This document shows, one piece after another, positions 1-5,570 of a stretch of 6,683 nucleotides of DNA. The stretch spans positions 1 to 6,683 of the forward strand of contig SVKT01000089.1 in the NCBI GenBank assembly GCA_015068335.1, written 5' to 3'. The position numbers and the translations under genes were made by a program. A model generated the notes under the pieces. That model searched no databases and was not told the DNA's origin. It saw only the letters and a program-made list of their open reading frames with translations. Positions within the stretch are counted from its first letter, which is position 1. Each line of letters opens with the position of its first letter. Origin of the DNA: Oscillospiraceae bacterium (GTDB lineage Bacteria; Bacillota; Clostridia; Oscillospirales; Oscillospiraceae).

Positions 1-278
1 AAGCACTCTATATCCGCCGCGCGGACGCAAAACTGCCGGAGGGCGAATACTTCGACGACGAACTGCTGGACGTGGAAGCATACGACTGCGAAACCGGCGC
101 GCTGCTGGGAAAGATCGTCCGCGTGGAGGACTATCCCGCCAGCAAGATCTATACCGTCAAGGGCGAGAAAACGTATCTGATCCCCGCGGTGAAGGGCGCT
201 TTTATCGCCTCCGTGGATCTGGAACAAAACCGTATGGAGATCCATATGTGGGAGGGGCTTGCCACTGATGAACATTGA
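1..278 (+). CDS. rimM: Ribosome maturation factor RimM, C-terminal part (5' end outside window)
   Basis: RimM binds ribosomal protein S19 in the 30S head and assists late 16S rRNA processing and 30S assembly in the cytoplasm. The reading frame is open from base 3 to the TGA at 276-278 and gives about 91 residues. These match the C-terminal half of the family: an LYIRRAD segment, a PEGEYF motif leading into the PRC-barrel, a GALLGKIVRVEDYPAS strand region, then the YLIPAV motif and a closing SVDLEQNRMEI strand. The N-terminal RimM domain lies upstream of the window. The last 11 bases overlap trmD, the usual partner of rimM in bacteria, so the two are translationally coupled. In the family YYWHDLIG often follows PEGEY; here it reads FDDELLD, an ordinary variation. 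Identification is by motif and by gene order. Confidence 0.9.
   Translation, partial: ALYIRRADAKLPEGEYFDDELLDVEAYDCETGALLGKIVRVEDYPASKIYTVKGEKTYLIPAVKGAFIASVDLEQNRMEIHMWEGLATDEH
251..257 (+). promoter_or_regulatory. Ribosome binding site fixing the trmD start
   Basis: GGAGGGG lies inside the end of rimM, ten bases before the ATG at 268. It supports that ATG rather than the in-frame TTG at 259, which would sit almost on top of the site. Confidence 0.75.
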
Positions 279-1047
279 CATCCTGACCCTGTTTCCCGAG
301 TCTGTGGACGCCGTGCTGAAAGTCAGCATCCTCGGCCGTGCCATTGAGCGGGGGCACATCGCCATCCGCTCCCACCAGATCCGGGACTACACCACCAACA
401 AGCAGATGCAGGTGGATGACTATCCCTACGGCGGCGGCCGGGGCGCGGTGATGCAGGCCGACCCCCTCTACCGCTGCTGGGCCCACGTGACAGCGACCTA
501 TGGCCCCGGCCGCACCATCTTCCTCTCCCCCTGCGGACGCACCTTCAACCAGAGCGTCGCCCGGGAACTGAAAGAACAGTACGATCACCTCATTCTCGTC
601 TGTGGCCATTACGAGGGCATCGACCAGCGCTTCATCGACGAGTGCGTGGACGAGGAGATCAGTATGGGCGACTTCGTCCTCACCGGCGGCGAGATCGCCG
701 CTATGGCGGTGGCGGACGCCGTGTGCCGTATGGTCCCCGGCGTGCTGCCCGACCCCGAATGCTTCGAGGAGGAGTCCCACTGGAACGGCCTGCTGGAATA
801 CCCCCAGTACTCCCGTCCTGCCGTCTGGCACGACCGGGCCGTACCGGAGATCCTGCTCTCCGGCGACCACGGAAAGGTGGCCGCGTGGCGGAAAAAGGAA
901 AGTTACAAGCGCACGATGCGCCGTCGCCCCGACCTGTTCGCGCAGTTCGACGAAAGCCAGTTGAAAACCAAGACGGAGAAGAAGATCCTCCAACAGGCGA
1001 AGGACGAACTGGCGGCAGAGACCGCCGAAGAAACGAAAACCCCTTGA
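268..1047 (+). CDS. trmD: tRNA (guanine-N1-)-methyltransferase TrmD
   Basis: TrmD transfers a methyl group from S-adenosylmethionine to N1 of G37, next to the anticodon in tRNAs reading CNN and some other codons, and so prevents +1 frameshifting. It is a cytoplasmic SPOUT-class homodimer and essential in many bacteria. The protein has 259 residues, close to the usual 240-260. It begins MNIDILTLFPE, the typical family start. Visible motifs are DDYPYGGGRG (50-59), LSPCGRTFNQ (86-95), CGHYEGIDQRFID (112-124), EISMGDFVLTGGE (130-142) and VPGVL with GLLEYPQYSRP (174-184); together they form the trefoil-knot cofactor site and the lid. The C-terminal tail (about 230-259) is rich in Lys and Glu and likely helical. 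The start overlaps rimM by 11 bases. A terminator follows, and rplS, which commonly comes next, is not here. The PYGGG loop reads RGAVMQ where many homologues have PGMVM; the protein otherwise looks intact. Confidence 0.96.
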   Translation: MNIDILTLFPESVDAVLKVSILGRAIERGHIAIRSHQIRDYTTNKQMQVDDYPYGGGRGAVMQADPLYRCWAHVTATYGPGRTIFLSPCGRTFNQSVARELKEQYDHLILVCGHYEGIDQRFIDECVDEEISMGDFVLTGGEIAAMAVADAVCRMVPGVLPDPECFEEESHWNGLLEYPQYSRPAVWHDRAVPEILLSGDHGKVAAWRKKESYKRTMRRRPDLFAQFDESQLKTKTEKKILQQAKDELAAETAEETKTP

Positions 1048-1076
1048 CCATCCCCCCCTTCTGTCACAATCTATGT

Positions 1077-1122
1077 AAAAGAAAAGGTCCATACCCTTTG
1101 AGGGTACGGGCCTTTTTCTTTT
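1077..1122. terminator. Bidirectional rho-independent terminator between trmD and the convergent membrane-protein operon
   Basis: The arm at 1086-1096 pairs with 1102-1112 around a 5-base loop, with one G-U pair and one A-C mismatch. The stem is flanked by AAAAGAAAA on the left and TTTTTCTTTT on the right, which extend the pairing and supply a U-tract in either direction. It lies 30 bases after the trmD stop and 22 bases after the stop of the convergent - strand gene, so it can serve both. Confidence 0.88.
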
Positions 1123-1143
1123 CAGCGAATATTTGATGTCAGA

Positions 1144-1368
1144 TTACTTCTTTTTCCCAAAGGCGAATGGAATTGCGCCAAAGATAAGTGCAACAACAAG
1201 AGATACCAACGTTTTGAAAAATGCCATATGCGTGATGCTCTTAAAGAAATACTCCATTGGTGCTGCGTCCAACTTAATCCTCATTCCCGGAATCGCAAAG
1301 CAGATAATGAAGTATGCTGCAACAAAGGCAATTATAAATAACGCAAGCGCTATCAGTTTCTTTTTCAT
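1144..1368 (-). CDS. Small hypothetical two-helix membrane protein (operon gene 3)
   Basis: I do not recognise this 74-residue protein. It starts MKKKLIALAL and has two long hydrophobic stretches (about residues 4-26 and 49-70). Between them is a mildly charged loop with PGMRIKLDAAP and MEYFFKSITHM, and the protein ends in GKKK. Lysines at both ends suggest that both termini are in the cytoplasm and the loop is outside (inference from the positive-inside rule). The first helix could also be read as an uncleaved signal anchor; no clear signal-peptidase site is seen. The ATG at 1368 was chosen because AAAGGGG (1378-1384) lies nine bases upstream; an in-frame TTG at 1395 has no comparable site. 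It follows the 68-residue membrane protein by 43 bases on the same strand and is the last gene before the terminator. The region is visibly AT-rich (about 40% GC by hand count). Confidence 0.7.
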   Translation of the reverse strand: MKKKLIALALFIIAFVAAYFIICFAIPGMRIKLDAAPMEYFFKSITHMAFFKTLVSLVVALIFGAIPFAFGKKK

Positions 1369-1411
1369 ACGATCACACCCCTTTTCCAAATTCAACTTGT
1401 GTAACTATCTT

Positions 1412-1618
1412 TTAGAGCGGCAGACCCAAAAGCCACAAGACAACCCCGGAAAGGATCGGAAACATCAAGACCAGTCCAGCAACAACAGCCGCAAGATACT
1501 TCCACACTTTTATTTTCTGATCACGCTTTTTCCTGTCAAAACCGTCATAAACAGCAATCGCAATTACAAGCAGACCAATAAAGAAAAAGGCCCAGATTCC
1601 CAGCCAGTTTTCACCCAT
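1412..1618 (-). CDS. Small hypothetical two-helix membrane protein (operon gene 2)
   Basis: This 68-residue protein is not recognised. It has two hydrophobic segments, about residues 5-24 (LGIWAFFFIGLLVIAIAV) and 40-66, separated by a short strongly basic loop, DRKKRDQKIK (28-37). By the positive-inside rule the loop is cytoplasmic and both ends face outward, the reverse of the topology predicted for the next gene. The ATG at 1618 is preceded by AAAGGGTGG (1628-1636) with nine bases of spacing. The gene begins only 23 bases after the stop of the LURP-one-like gene, and its ribosome site fills that gap, so the two are very likely on one transcript. Base composition is AT-rich like operon gene 3 and unlike the flanking housekeeping genes. 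The hydrophobic pattern and clear ribosome site support a real gene; function is unknown. Confidence 0.7.
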   Translation of the reverse strand: MGENWLGIWAFFFIGLLVIAIAVYDGFDRKKRDQKIKVWKYLAAVVAGLVLMFPILSGVVLWLLGLPL

Positions 1619-1641
1619 ACCAGATTACCACCCTTTCTCTG

Positions 1642-2112
1642 TCAGTTGCGGGAGCATTTTTCCGCATCGATGGCCAGCACCAGCATCAGCACTTGGAGCG
1701 CATACATCGGGTCAGCCACGTCAATGACATAGGTGTCCGTCCAGTTGAACAGTTCCTTGGTGATCCGGGCCACCGGCGCACCGCAGGGCTCCTTCACCGT
1801 GTAGTCCCACTCCATAAAACTGCCGTCCACCTGCCAGCCGTTGCAGTCGATGTCAAAGTGGGGCACGAAAAACGTAAATGCCTTCTGGATGCAGCCAACA
1901 TACTGCTCTCCGATGTACATCTCAAACTTGGGCAGAAACGTCAGCACCCGCTCCCGCACCGTGCCGACGTGCCTGCCGGAGGCATCCAGAATGTGCAGAC
2001 AGTGTCCCCAGGCCAGTTTGCCCTCCACGGTGTATACGGTATTGCCGGCCTCGTCATAAATATCATAACTGTCGAACCAGGAGAAAAAGCGCTGCTTAAA
2101 CAGAAGTTTCAT
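1642..2112 (-). CDS. LURP-one-related (YxjI-like, DUF567) family protein
   Basis: The 156-residue protein fits the LURP-one-related family, whose bacterial members include Bacillus YxjI. The fold is a 12-stranded beta-barrel around a central helix, shared with Tubby C-terminal domains and phospholipid scramblases; the biochemical role in bacteria is unsettled. It starts MKLLFKQRFFSW, then shows YDIYDEAGNTVYTVEGK (16-32), HILDASGRHVGTVRER (40-55), a KFEMYIG strand, FDIDCNGWQVDGSF and VARITKE. It ends with the hallmark DVADPMYALQVLMLVLAIDA, the buried helix. The length is typical of the family. The ATG at 2112 is used because AAGGATGG (2122-2129) sits nine bases upstream and family members start MKLY/MKLL; a GTG at 2175 would add 21 unconserved residues. 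It is the first gene of a probable operon with two small membrane proteins and is separated from the upstream aminopeptidase gene by a terminator. Confidence 0.85.
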   Translation of the reverse strand: MKLLFKQRFFSWFDSYDIYDEAGNTVYTVEGKLAWGHCLHILDASGRHVGTVRERVLTFLPKFEMYIGEQYVGCIQKAFTFFVPHFDIDCNGWQVDGSFMEWDYTVKEPCGAPVARITKELFNWTDTYVIDVADPMYALQVLMLVLAIDAEKCSRN

Positions 2113-2121
2113 CCACGGCCA

Positions 2122-2129
2122 CCATCCTT
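2122..2129 (-). promoter_or_regulatory. Ribosome binding site fixing the LURP-one-like start
   Basis: Read on the - strand, AAGGATGG precedes the ATG at 2112 by nine bases. It decides the start in favour of MKLLFKQ over the upstream in-frame GTG at 2175. Confidence 0.6.
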
Positions 2130-2185
2130 TTCCCAATGCTGTATCAGGACGTACCTGACAGGTTCCGGACTGCACCGGATGCTTT

Positions 2186-2194
2186 ATTCTATCA
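2186..2194 (-). promoter_or_regulatory. Putative extended -10 promoter for the LURP-one-like operon
   Basis: On the - strand this reads TGATAGAAT, a TGn extension plus a TAGAAT -10 box matching 5 of 6 consensus bases. No good -35 box lies 16-18 bases upstream (ATCCTA at 17), so recognition would depend on the extended -10. A promoter is expected here because the upstream gene ends in a strong terminator. The predicted leader is about 65 bases. Confidence 0.45.
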
Positions 2195-2230
2195 CAAAAC
2201 AGCCCGGATAGGATTACAAAACAATAACAA

Positions 2231-2256
2231 AAAGCCGGCGGGGCCCCGCCGGCTTT
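2231..2256 (-). terminator. Rho-independent terminator of the aminopeptidase gene (perfect palindrome)
   Basis: This is a 26-base perfect inverted repeat with arms at 2231-2243 and 2244-2256. On the - strand the very GC-rich stem is followed by TTTTTGTTATTG, a good U-tract. It begins four bases past the stop of the - strand aminopeptidase gene. On the + strand the downstream tail is only TTTCGTT, so it works mainly for the - strand gene. Confidence 0.92.
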
Positions 2257-2259
2257 CGT

Positions 2260-3564
2260 TCAGATACTGATGGTCTCTCCGTCGCAGCGGAAACTGCTTG
2301 CATAGAACGCTCTCATAGCGCGCACCAGATATTCCGCATCCTTTGCGCCAGCCACCTCGCAGGCGGCGTGCATAGCAAGTTGGGGCAGACCGATGTCCAC
2401 CCCGGGGATGGAGAGATGCGCCGTGCTGATATTGCCCAAAGTCGAACCGCCGGGCATATCCGCCCGGTTGCTGTACTGCTGGACGGGAACGCCCGCCCGT
2501 TCGCACACCTGTCGGAACCCGGCCGCCGAAACGGCATCGGTCATATAGCGCTGGGCGGCGTTGTATTTGATGACCACGCCGCCGTTGAGCACAGGAAATT
2601 CGCTGCTGTCGGCATACTCGGGATGGGCAGGATGAATGGCGTGAGCATTGTCGGCAGACACCATAAAACTGTTGGCCGCGGCGATGAGATATTCCTCATC
2701 GCTTCGGCCCAGAGCGCCGTTGATCCGCCGCAGCACATCCGTCAGGAAGGTGGAATCTGCACCCTGCCGCGTTCCGCTGCCCACTTCTTCGTTGTTGAAC
2801 ACCGCCAGAACCGGAACGCTCTCACTCTCCTCCGCCTGCAAAAAGCCCTGCATACAGCAGAACACGCATTCCCGGTCGTCCAGTCCCGGCCCGGACAGAA
2901 ACTCCCCGTCCGCGCCGAACGCAGTCGCCGGCGTTCTGACATAGAGAAACAGATCCGTGGCTACGATGTCCTCCACCCGGACGCCCATACTTTCCGCCAC
3001 GATGCGGCGGAAGGCGCCGGTCTCCGTTCCCCGGGAAAAGAGGGGAAGCAGATCCACATTGGCTTTCAGGACGGAGCCATTGTTGATCTCCCGATCCATA
3101 TGGGGCGCCACGCTGGGGATCACCAGCAGATCACGGTCGACCTTCACCAGCCGGGACATCACCCGATCCCCCTGACGGACCATAACCCGTCCCGCCACGG
3201 AGAGGGACCGATCCATCCAGGATCGCAGGATCATCCCGCCGTAAGGCTCCACCGAAAGCCGCACGCAGCCCCCCGCAGAGGGAATCTCTGCCGTTTCCCG
3301 CACCTTGAAAGTGGGGGAATCGCTATGGGCGGCGCCGATCATAAATCCGCGAAACGCCTTGCAGGGAATACGGAAGGCAATCACGCTGGAATCGCCCCGC
3401 ACCACGAAATACTTTCCGCCCTCACGCAACGCCCAGGGGCCGGACTCCAAAAGCCGGACGTATCCCGCTTCCTGCAAGTTCGTTTTCAGATTCTCCGCCG
3501 TGTGGTAGGCGGTAGGGCTGGCGTCCAAAAAGGCACACAGTTCCCGGCTGTACGCAGCGTCCAT
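2260..3564 (-). CDS. apeB: M18-family zinc aminopeptidase
   Basis: The product is a cytoplasmic metallo-aminopeptidase of family M18 (aspartyl aminopeptidase/LAP4 type), which removes N-terminal amino acids, often acidic ones, from peptides and usually forms a tetrahedral dodecamer. It has 434 residues, a normal length. Likely metal ligands and catalytic residues are all present: His80 in AAHSDSP, the Asp229-Asp230 pair in GLDDRE, Glu259-Glu260 in NNEEVGS, Asp305 in SADNAHAIHP, and His399 in QLAMHAACE. RADMPGGSTLG (367-377) is the family's conserved glycine loop. The N-terminal part has the expected FLDASPTAYH start. ATG 3564 has AGGGAGGA (3571-3578) six bases upstream. The gene stands alone: its own promoter lies at 3597-3624 and its terminator at 2231-2256. 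The last motif has AACE where relatives usually have SxRE, but the ligand His is kept. Family is certain; substrate preference is not visible. Confidence 0.95.
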   Translation of the reverse strand: MDAAYSRELCAFLDASPTAYHTAENLKTNLQEAGYVRLLESGPWALREGGKYFVVRGDSSVIAFRIPCKAFRGFMIGAAHSDSPTFKVRETAEIPSAGGCVRLSVEPYGGMILRSWMDRSLSVAGRVMVRQGDRVMSRLVKVDRDLLVIPSVAPHMDREINNGSVLKANVDLLPLFSRGTETGAFRRIVAESMGVRVEDIVATDLFLYVRTPATAFGADGEFLSGPGLDDRECVFCCMQGFLQAEESESVPVLAVFNNEEVGSGTRQGADSTFLTDVLRRINGALGRSDEEYLIAAANSFMVSADNAHAIHPAHPEYADSSEFPVLNGGVVIKYNAAQRYMTDAVSAAGFRQVCERAGVPVQQYSNRADMPGGSTLGNISTAHLSIPGVDIGLPQLAMHAACEVAGAKDAEYLVRAMRAFYASSFRCDGETISI

Positions 3565-3596
3565 AACAGTTCCTCCCTAAATTTAATGCTGGATCG

Positions 3597-3624
3597 ATTA
3601 TATCACATTGCACCCGTCTTTCAA
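3597..3624 (-). promoter_or_regulatory. Promoter of the M18 aminopeptidase gene
   Basis: Read on the - strand: TTGAAA (3619-3624), a 16-base spacer, then a perfect TATAAT (3597-3602) preceded by TGA, an extended -10. Predicted transcription starts near 3590, giving a leader of about 26 bases that contains the ribosome site. This is the strongest promoter in the window. Confidence 0.85.
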
Positions 3625-3636
3625 CCGTGGTATGAT
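3608..3636 (+). promoter_or_regulatory. Putative divergent promoter of the exonuclease operon
   Basis: TTGCAC (3608-3613; only TTG matches consensus), a 17-base spacer, then TATGAT (3631-3636) preceded by TGG, an extended -10. Predicted start is near 3643, leaving a leader of about 93 bases. Its -35 box lies inside the spacer of the opposing aminopeptidase promoter. Confidence 0.6.
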
Positions 3637-3735
3637 GGTTTCAAGACAAAAATCACAGGATTTCGTTCTGCCGTGTCTTCTCCCTCCCGGACGGCAGGGC
3701 GCATCCGTTACGGGAAAGAGATTTGGTAGAGACTG

Positions 3736-4686
3736 ATGATCATTTTGGATCTGGAATGGAACAGCGGATATGACAAAACCCCTCTGGAAGAGATCCTGCA
3801 AATCGGCGCCGTGCGGCTGGATGGGCTGGGCGGACCGATCCGCGACACCTTTTGTATCTTTGTCCGCCCCTGCGTCCACAGAAAATTGAACCGCACCGCA
3901 AAGGCGCTGCCGGAACTGCGCGCCGCGCTGGATTCCCCCTACGATTTCCCCACCGCGATGGCCGCCTTTGCAAAATGGTGCGGCGAGGATCGCGTGTTTG
4001 CCGATTGGGGCGGCGATGATTTTGCCGTTTTGAAGCAGAACTGCGAGTTCTGGAAAGTCCCCTGTCCCCGCCCCGCGCAACTCATCGACCTGCAAGCCGC
4101 TTTTTCCGTCAAGGCCGGCACCAATCAGGGCGTGGCGCTGTTCCGCGCCGTGGAGTACTGCGGCATCCCTGCGCCCTTCACGTTCCACAATGCCCTGAAC
4201 GACGCCGTTTATACCGCCCTGCTGACGGATTGGATCGACCAGGAAACGCTGGACTTTCTGGCACTGCCCAAGGAGATCCGCCGTCTGAACAACCATCTGC
4301 CCTTCCCGCCCCAGCCCAACCGCTGCGTAGGCGGCCTGCGCTCTGTGCAGTCGGCGCTCAACAGTCGGGGCTGCCGCAGGCACCTGTGTCCCCTGTGCGG
4401 CGAGGGCGCCTGGGTGCGCCGCTGGTATGCGGGGGAAAATTGCTATTACGCGGATTTCCGCTGCAAGAAGCACGGAAGTTTCGTCTGCCGGCTGACTTTG
4501 CGGGAAACGGAAACCGGCCACCTGCTGGGACAGGTGGAAATTCCGGAAGTCACTCCCGCTTTGCTGCAAAAATTTGACGCCGCCATCCGCACAGGCGCCA
4601 TCCCCTGCAAGCCCACTCCCCGCAAAAAACGCCGCTATCCCCGCCAGTCCGCATCCGCAAGGAGCAAAACGGAGGTGGGCTCTTGA
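3736..4686 (+). CDS. DEDDh 3'-5' exonuclease with Cys-rich C-terminal extension
   Basis: This is a predicted cytoplasmic 3'-5' exonuclease of the DnaQ-like DEDDh superfamily, nearest in style to KapD/ERI-1-like enzymes that trim RNA or DNA with two metal ions. In the 316-residue protein Exo I is ILDLEWN with Asp5 and Glu7. EEILQIGAVRL (18-28) is the usual following strand. Exo II is WGGDDFAVLKQN with Asp94 or Asp95. Exo III is FHNALNDAVYTA with His151 and Asp156 (HxxxxD). The fold ends near residue 175. Beyond it is a segment with CPLC (218-221), Cys236, Cys243, His246 and Cys251, possibly a zinc ribbon, then a basic tail with RKKRR near 296-300. The start is certain because a TAG at 3727 closes the frame, but the ribosome site (GGTAGAG) is weak. 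It overlaps the HAD gene by four bases. Nucleic acid preference cannot be read from the sequence. Confidence 0.88.
   Translation: MIILDLEWNSGYDKTPLEEILQIGAVRLDGLGGPIRDTFCIFVRPCVHRKLNRTAKALPELRAALDSPYDFPTAMAAFAKWCGEDRVFADWGGDDFAVLKQNCEFWKVPCPRPAQLIDLQAAFSVKAGTNQGVALFRAVEYCGIPAPFTFHNALNDAVYTALLTDWIDQETLDFLALPKEIRRLNNHLPFPPQPNRCVGGLRSVQSALNSRGCRRHLCPLCGEGAWVRRWYAGENCYYADFRCKKHGSFVCRLTLRETETGHLLGQVEIPEVTPALLQKFDAAIRTGAIPCKPTPRKKRRYPRQSASARSKTEVGS
4671..4678 (+). promoter_or_regulatory. Ribosome binding site fixing the TTG start of the HAD gene
   Basis: GGAGGTGG lies within the end of the exonuclease gene, with its GGAGG core seven bases before the TTG at 4683. It supports that start, whose TTGA overlaps the upstream TGA stop. 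Confidence 0.75.
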
Positions 4687-5522
4687 ATCTGCAATGCATC
4701 GCGCTGGATCTGGACCGCACCACGCTGGGGCCGGACGGCCGCCTTTCGGCAGGAAACCGTCAGGCGCTGGAATGTGCCATCCGCCGCGGCATCCACGTGG
4801 TCATCGCCAGCGGACGGCCCCTCTGTTCCCTGCCCGCCGATGTGACGGCGCTGCCCGGCATCGAATATGCCATCACTTCCAACGGCGCGGCGGTCTATCA
4901 TCTCCCCACCGGAAAACGACTCCACGGCTTCACGCTGCCGCAAGGCGCGGCGGAGGAGATCCTGCGTCTGACAGCGGACGAGCCCCTCACCTACGAAGCC
5001 TTTGTGGACGGCATCGCCTACGGCGGCGCCGACTATGTGGCTGACCCAACCGCTTACGGCACGCCGCCCACCTCTGTGGGCTATATCCGGCGCACCCGCC
5101 GTCCCGTGCCGGACATCGCATCCTTTATCCGTACCCACAGCGACGCGCTGGACAGTCTGGATCTGGTGGTCCGCAGCGCTGACGAAAAGGTGCGCCTGTC
5201 CGCCCTGCTGACCGCCTCCATCCCCGATCTCTACGTCACCTCCTCCGTGCCCCAACTGGTGGAAATTTCCCACCGGGACGCAGGAAAGCACTCCGGCCTG
5301 CGCTTTCTTGCCGGTCTGCTTGGCATCTCTCCCGCGCAGATCGCGGCCTTCGGCGACGCCGACAACGACGCGGATATGCTCGCCTTCGCCGGCTGCGGCA
5401 TTGCGGTGGCAAACGCCTCTCCCGCCTGTCTCGCGGCGGCAGACCGGGTGACCGGCCGCTTCGACGAGGACGGCGTGGCACAGGCGATCCATCAACTTCT
5501 GGCCGAAAACTCTGCAAAGTAA
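4683..5522 (+). CDS. Cof-type HAD-superfamily hydrolase (phosphatase)
   Basis: The product is predicted to be a Mg-dependent phosphatase of the Cof (type IIB) HAD group, which usually acts on sugar phosphates or nucleotide- and flavin-type phosphates in the cytoplasm. It has 279 residues, typical length. Motif I is ALDLDRTTL with nucleophile Asp9 and acid/base Asp11; the common glycine of DxDGT is Arg12 here. Motif II is VIASGRP with Ser43. Motif III is Lys202 in DAGKHSGL. Motif IV is GDADNDADML with Asp225 and Asp229. The alpha/beta C2 cap covers about residues 80-190. The start is TTG at 4683: it keeps the Asp pair near residue 10 as in relatives and has a good ribosome site. The gene overlaps the exonuclease by four bases, so the two are translationally coupled. 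All catalytic positions are present, but the substrate cannot be deduced. Confidence 0.92.
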   Translation: MNLQCIALDLDRTTLGPDGRLSAGNRQALECAIRRGIHVVIASGRPLCSLPADVTALPGIEYAITSNGAAVYHLPTGKRLHGFTLPQGAAEEILRLTADEPLTYEAFVDGIAYGGADYVADPTAYGTPPTSVGYIRRTRRPVPDIASFIRTHSDALDSLDLVVRSADEKVRLSALLTASIPDLYVTSSVPQLVEISHRDAGKHSGLRFLAGLLGISPAQIAAFGDADNDADMLAFAGCGIAVANASPACLAAADRVTGRFDEDGVAQAIHQLLAENSAK

Positions 5523-5557
5523 GTTCTCTTTACACAGACTCATTTTCTTCATTTTTC

Positions 5558-5564
5558 AGGAGGA
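5558..5564 (+). promoter_or_regulatory. Ribosome binding site of the XRE-family gene
   Basis: AGGAGGA lies six bases before the ATG at 5571. Spacing would be 15 bases to the second ATG at 5580, so the first is preferred. I see no convincing promoter in the 48-base gap after the HAD gene: TTTACA at 5529-5534 has no -10 partner. Confidence 0.75.
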
Positions 5565-5570
5565 TTTTAT

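Noticed and set aside
259..267. Earlier TTG start for trmD
   Set aside because: It would add three residues before the typical MNIDILTLFPE and leave almost no space from the GGAGGGG site.
202..1092. Long open frame antisense to trmD (about 296 codons)
   Set aside because: It lies fully opposite a certain gene, has no ribosome site, resembles no family, and such shadows are expected in GC-rich codon usage.
1133..1732. 199-codon + strand open frame across the small membrane proteins
   Set aside because: It has no ribosome site and no coherent protein character, and conflicts with three - strand genes that each have an SD-like site nine bases from the start and hydrophobic or family signatures.
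2231..2256. 26-base perfect palindrome as a mobile-element end or protein-binding site
   Set aside because: Its place four bases after a stop codon and its U-tract on the - strand are fully explained by a terminator; no transposase or direct repeats are nearby.
2368..3729. 453-codon open frame antisense to the aminopeptidase
   Set aside because: The - strand frame has every M18 motif, a promoter, a ribosome site and a terminator. The + strand frame is rich in His, Arg, Gly and Pro with no domain, typical of a shadow.
3643..3735. Possible riboswitch in the roughly 93-base leader of the exonuclease gene
   Set aside because: Only a weak stem (CTGCCGT with ACGGCAG around a 16-base loop) is visible; no known riboswitch core or terminator/antiterminator pair is recognised.
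3598..4569. 323-codon open frame antisense to the exonuclease
   Set aside because: It is opposite the DEDDh gene, without a ribosome site or recognisable protein; its end runs through the promoter region.
4635..5552. 305-codon open frame antisense to the HAD phosphatase
   Set aside because: It is a shadow of a gene with all four HAD motifs; no start signals.
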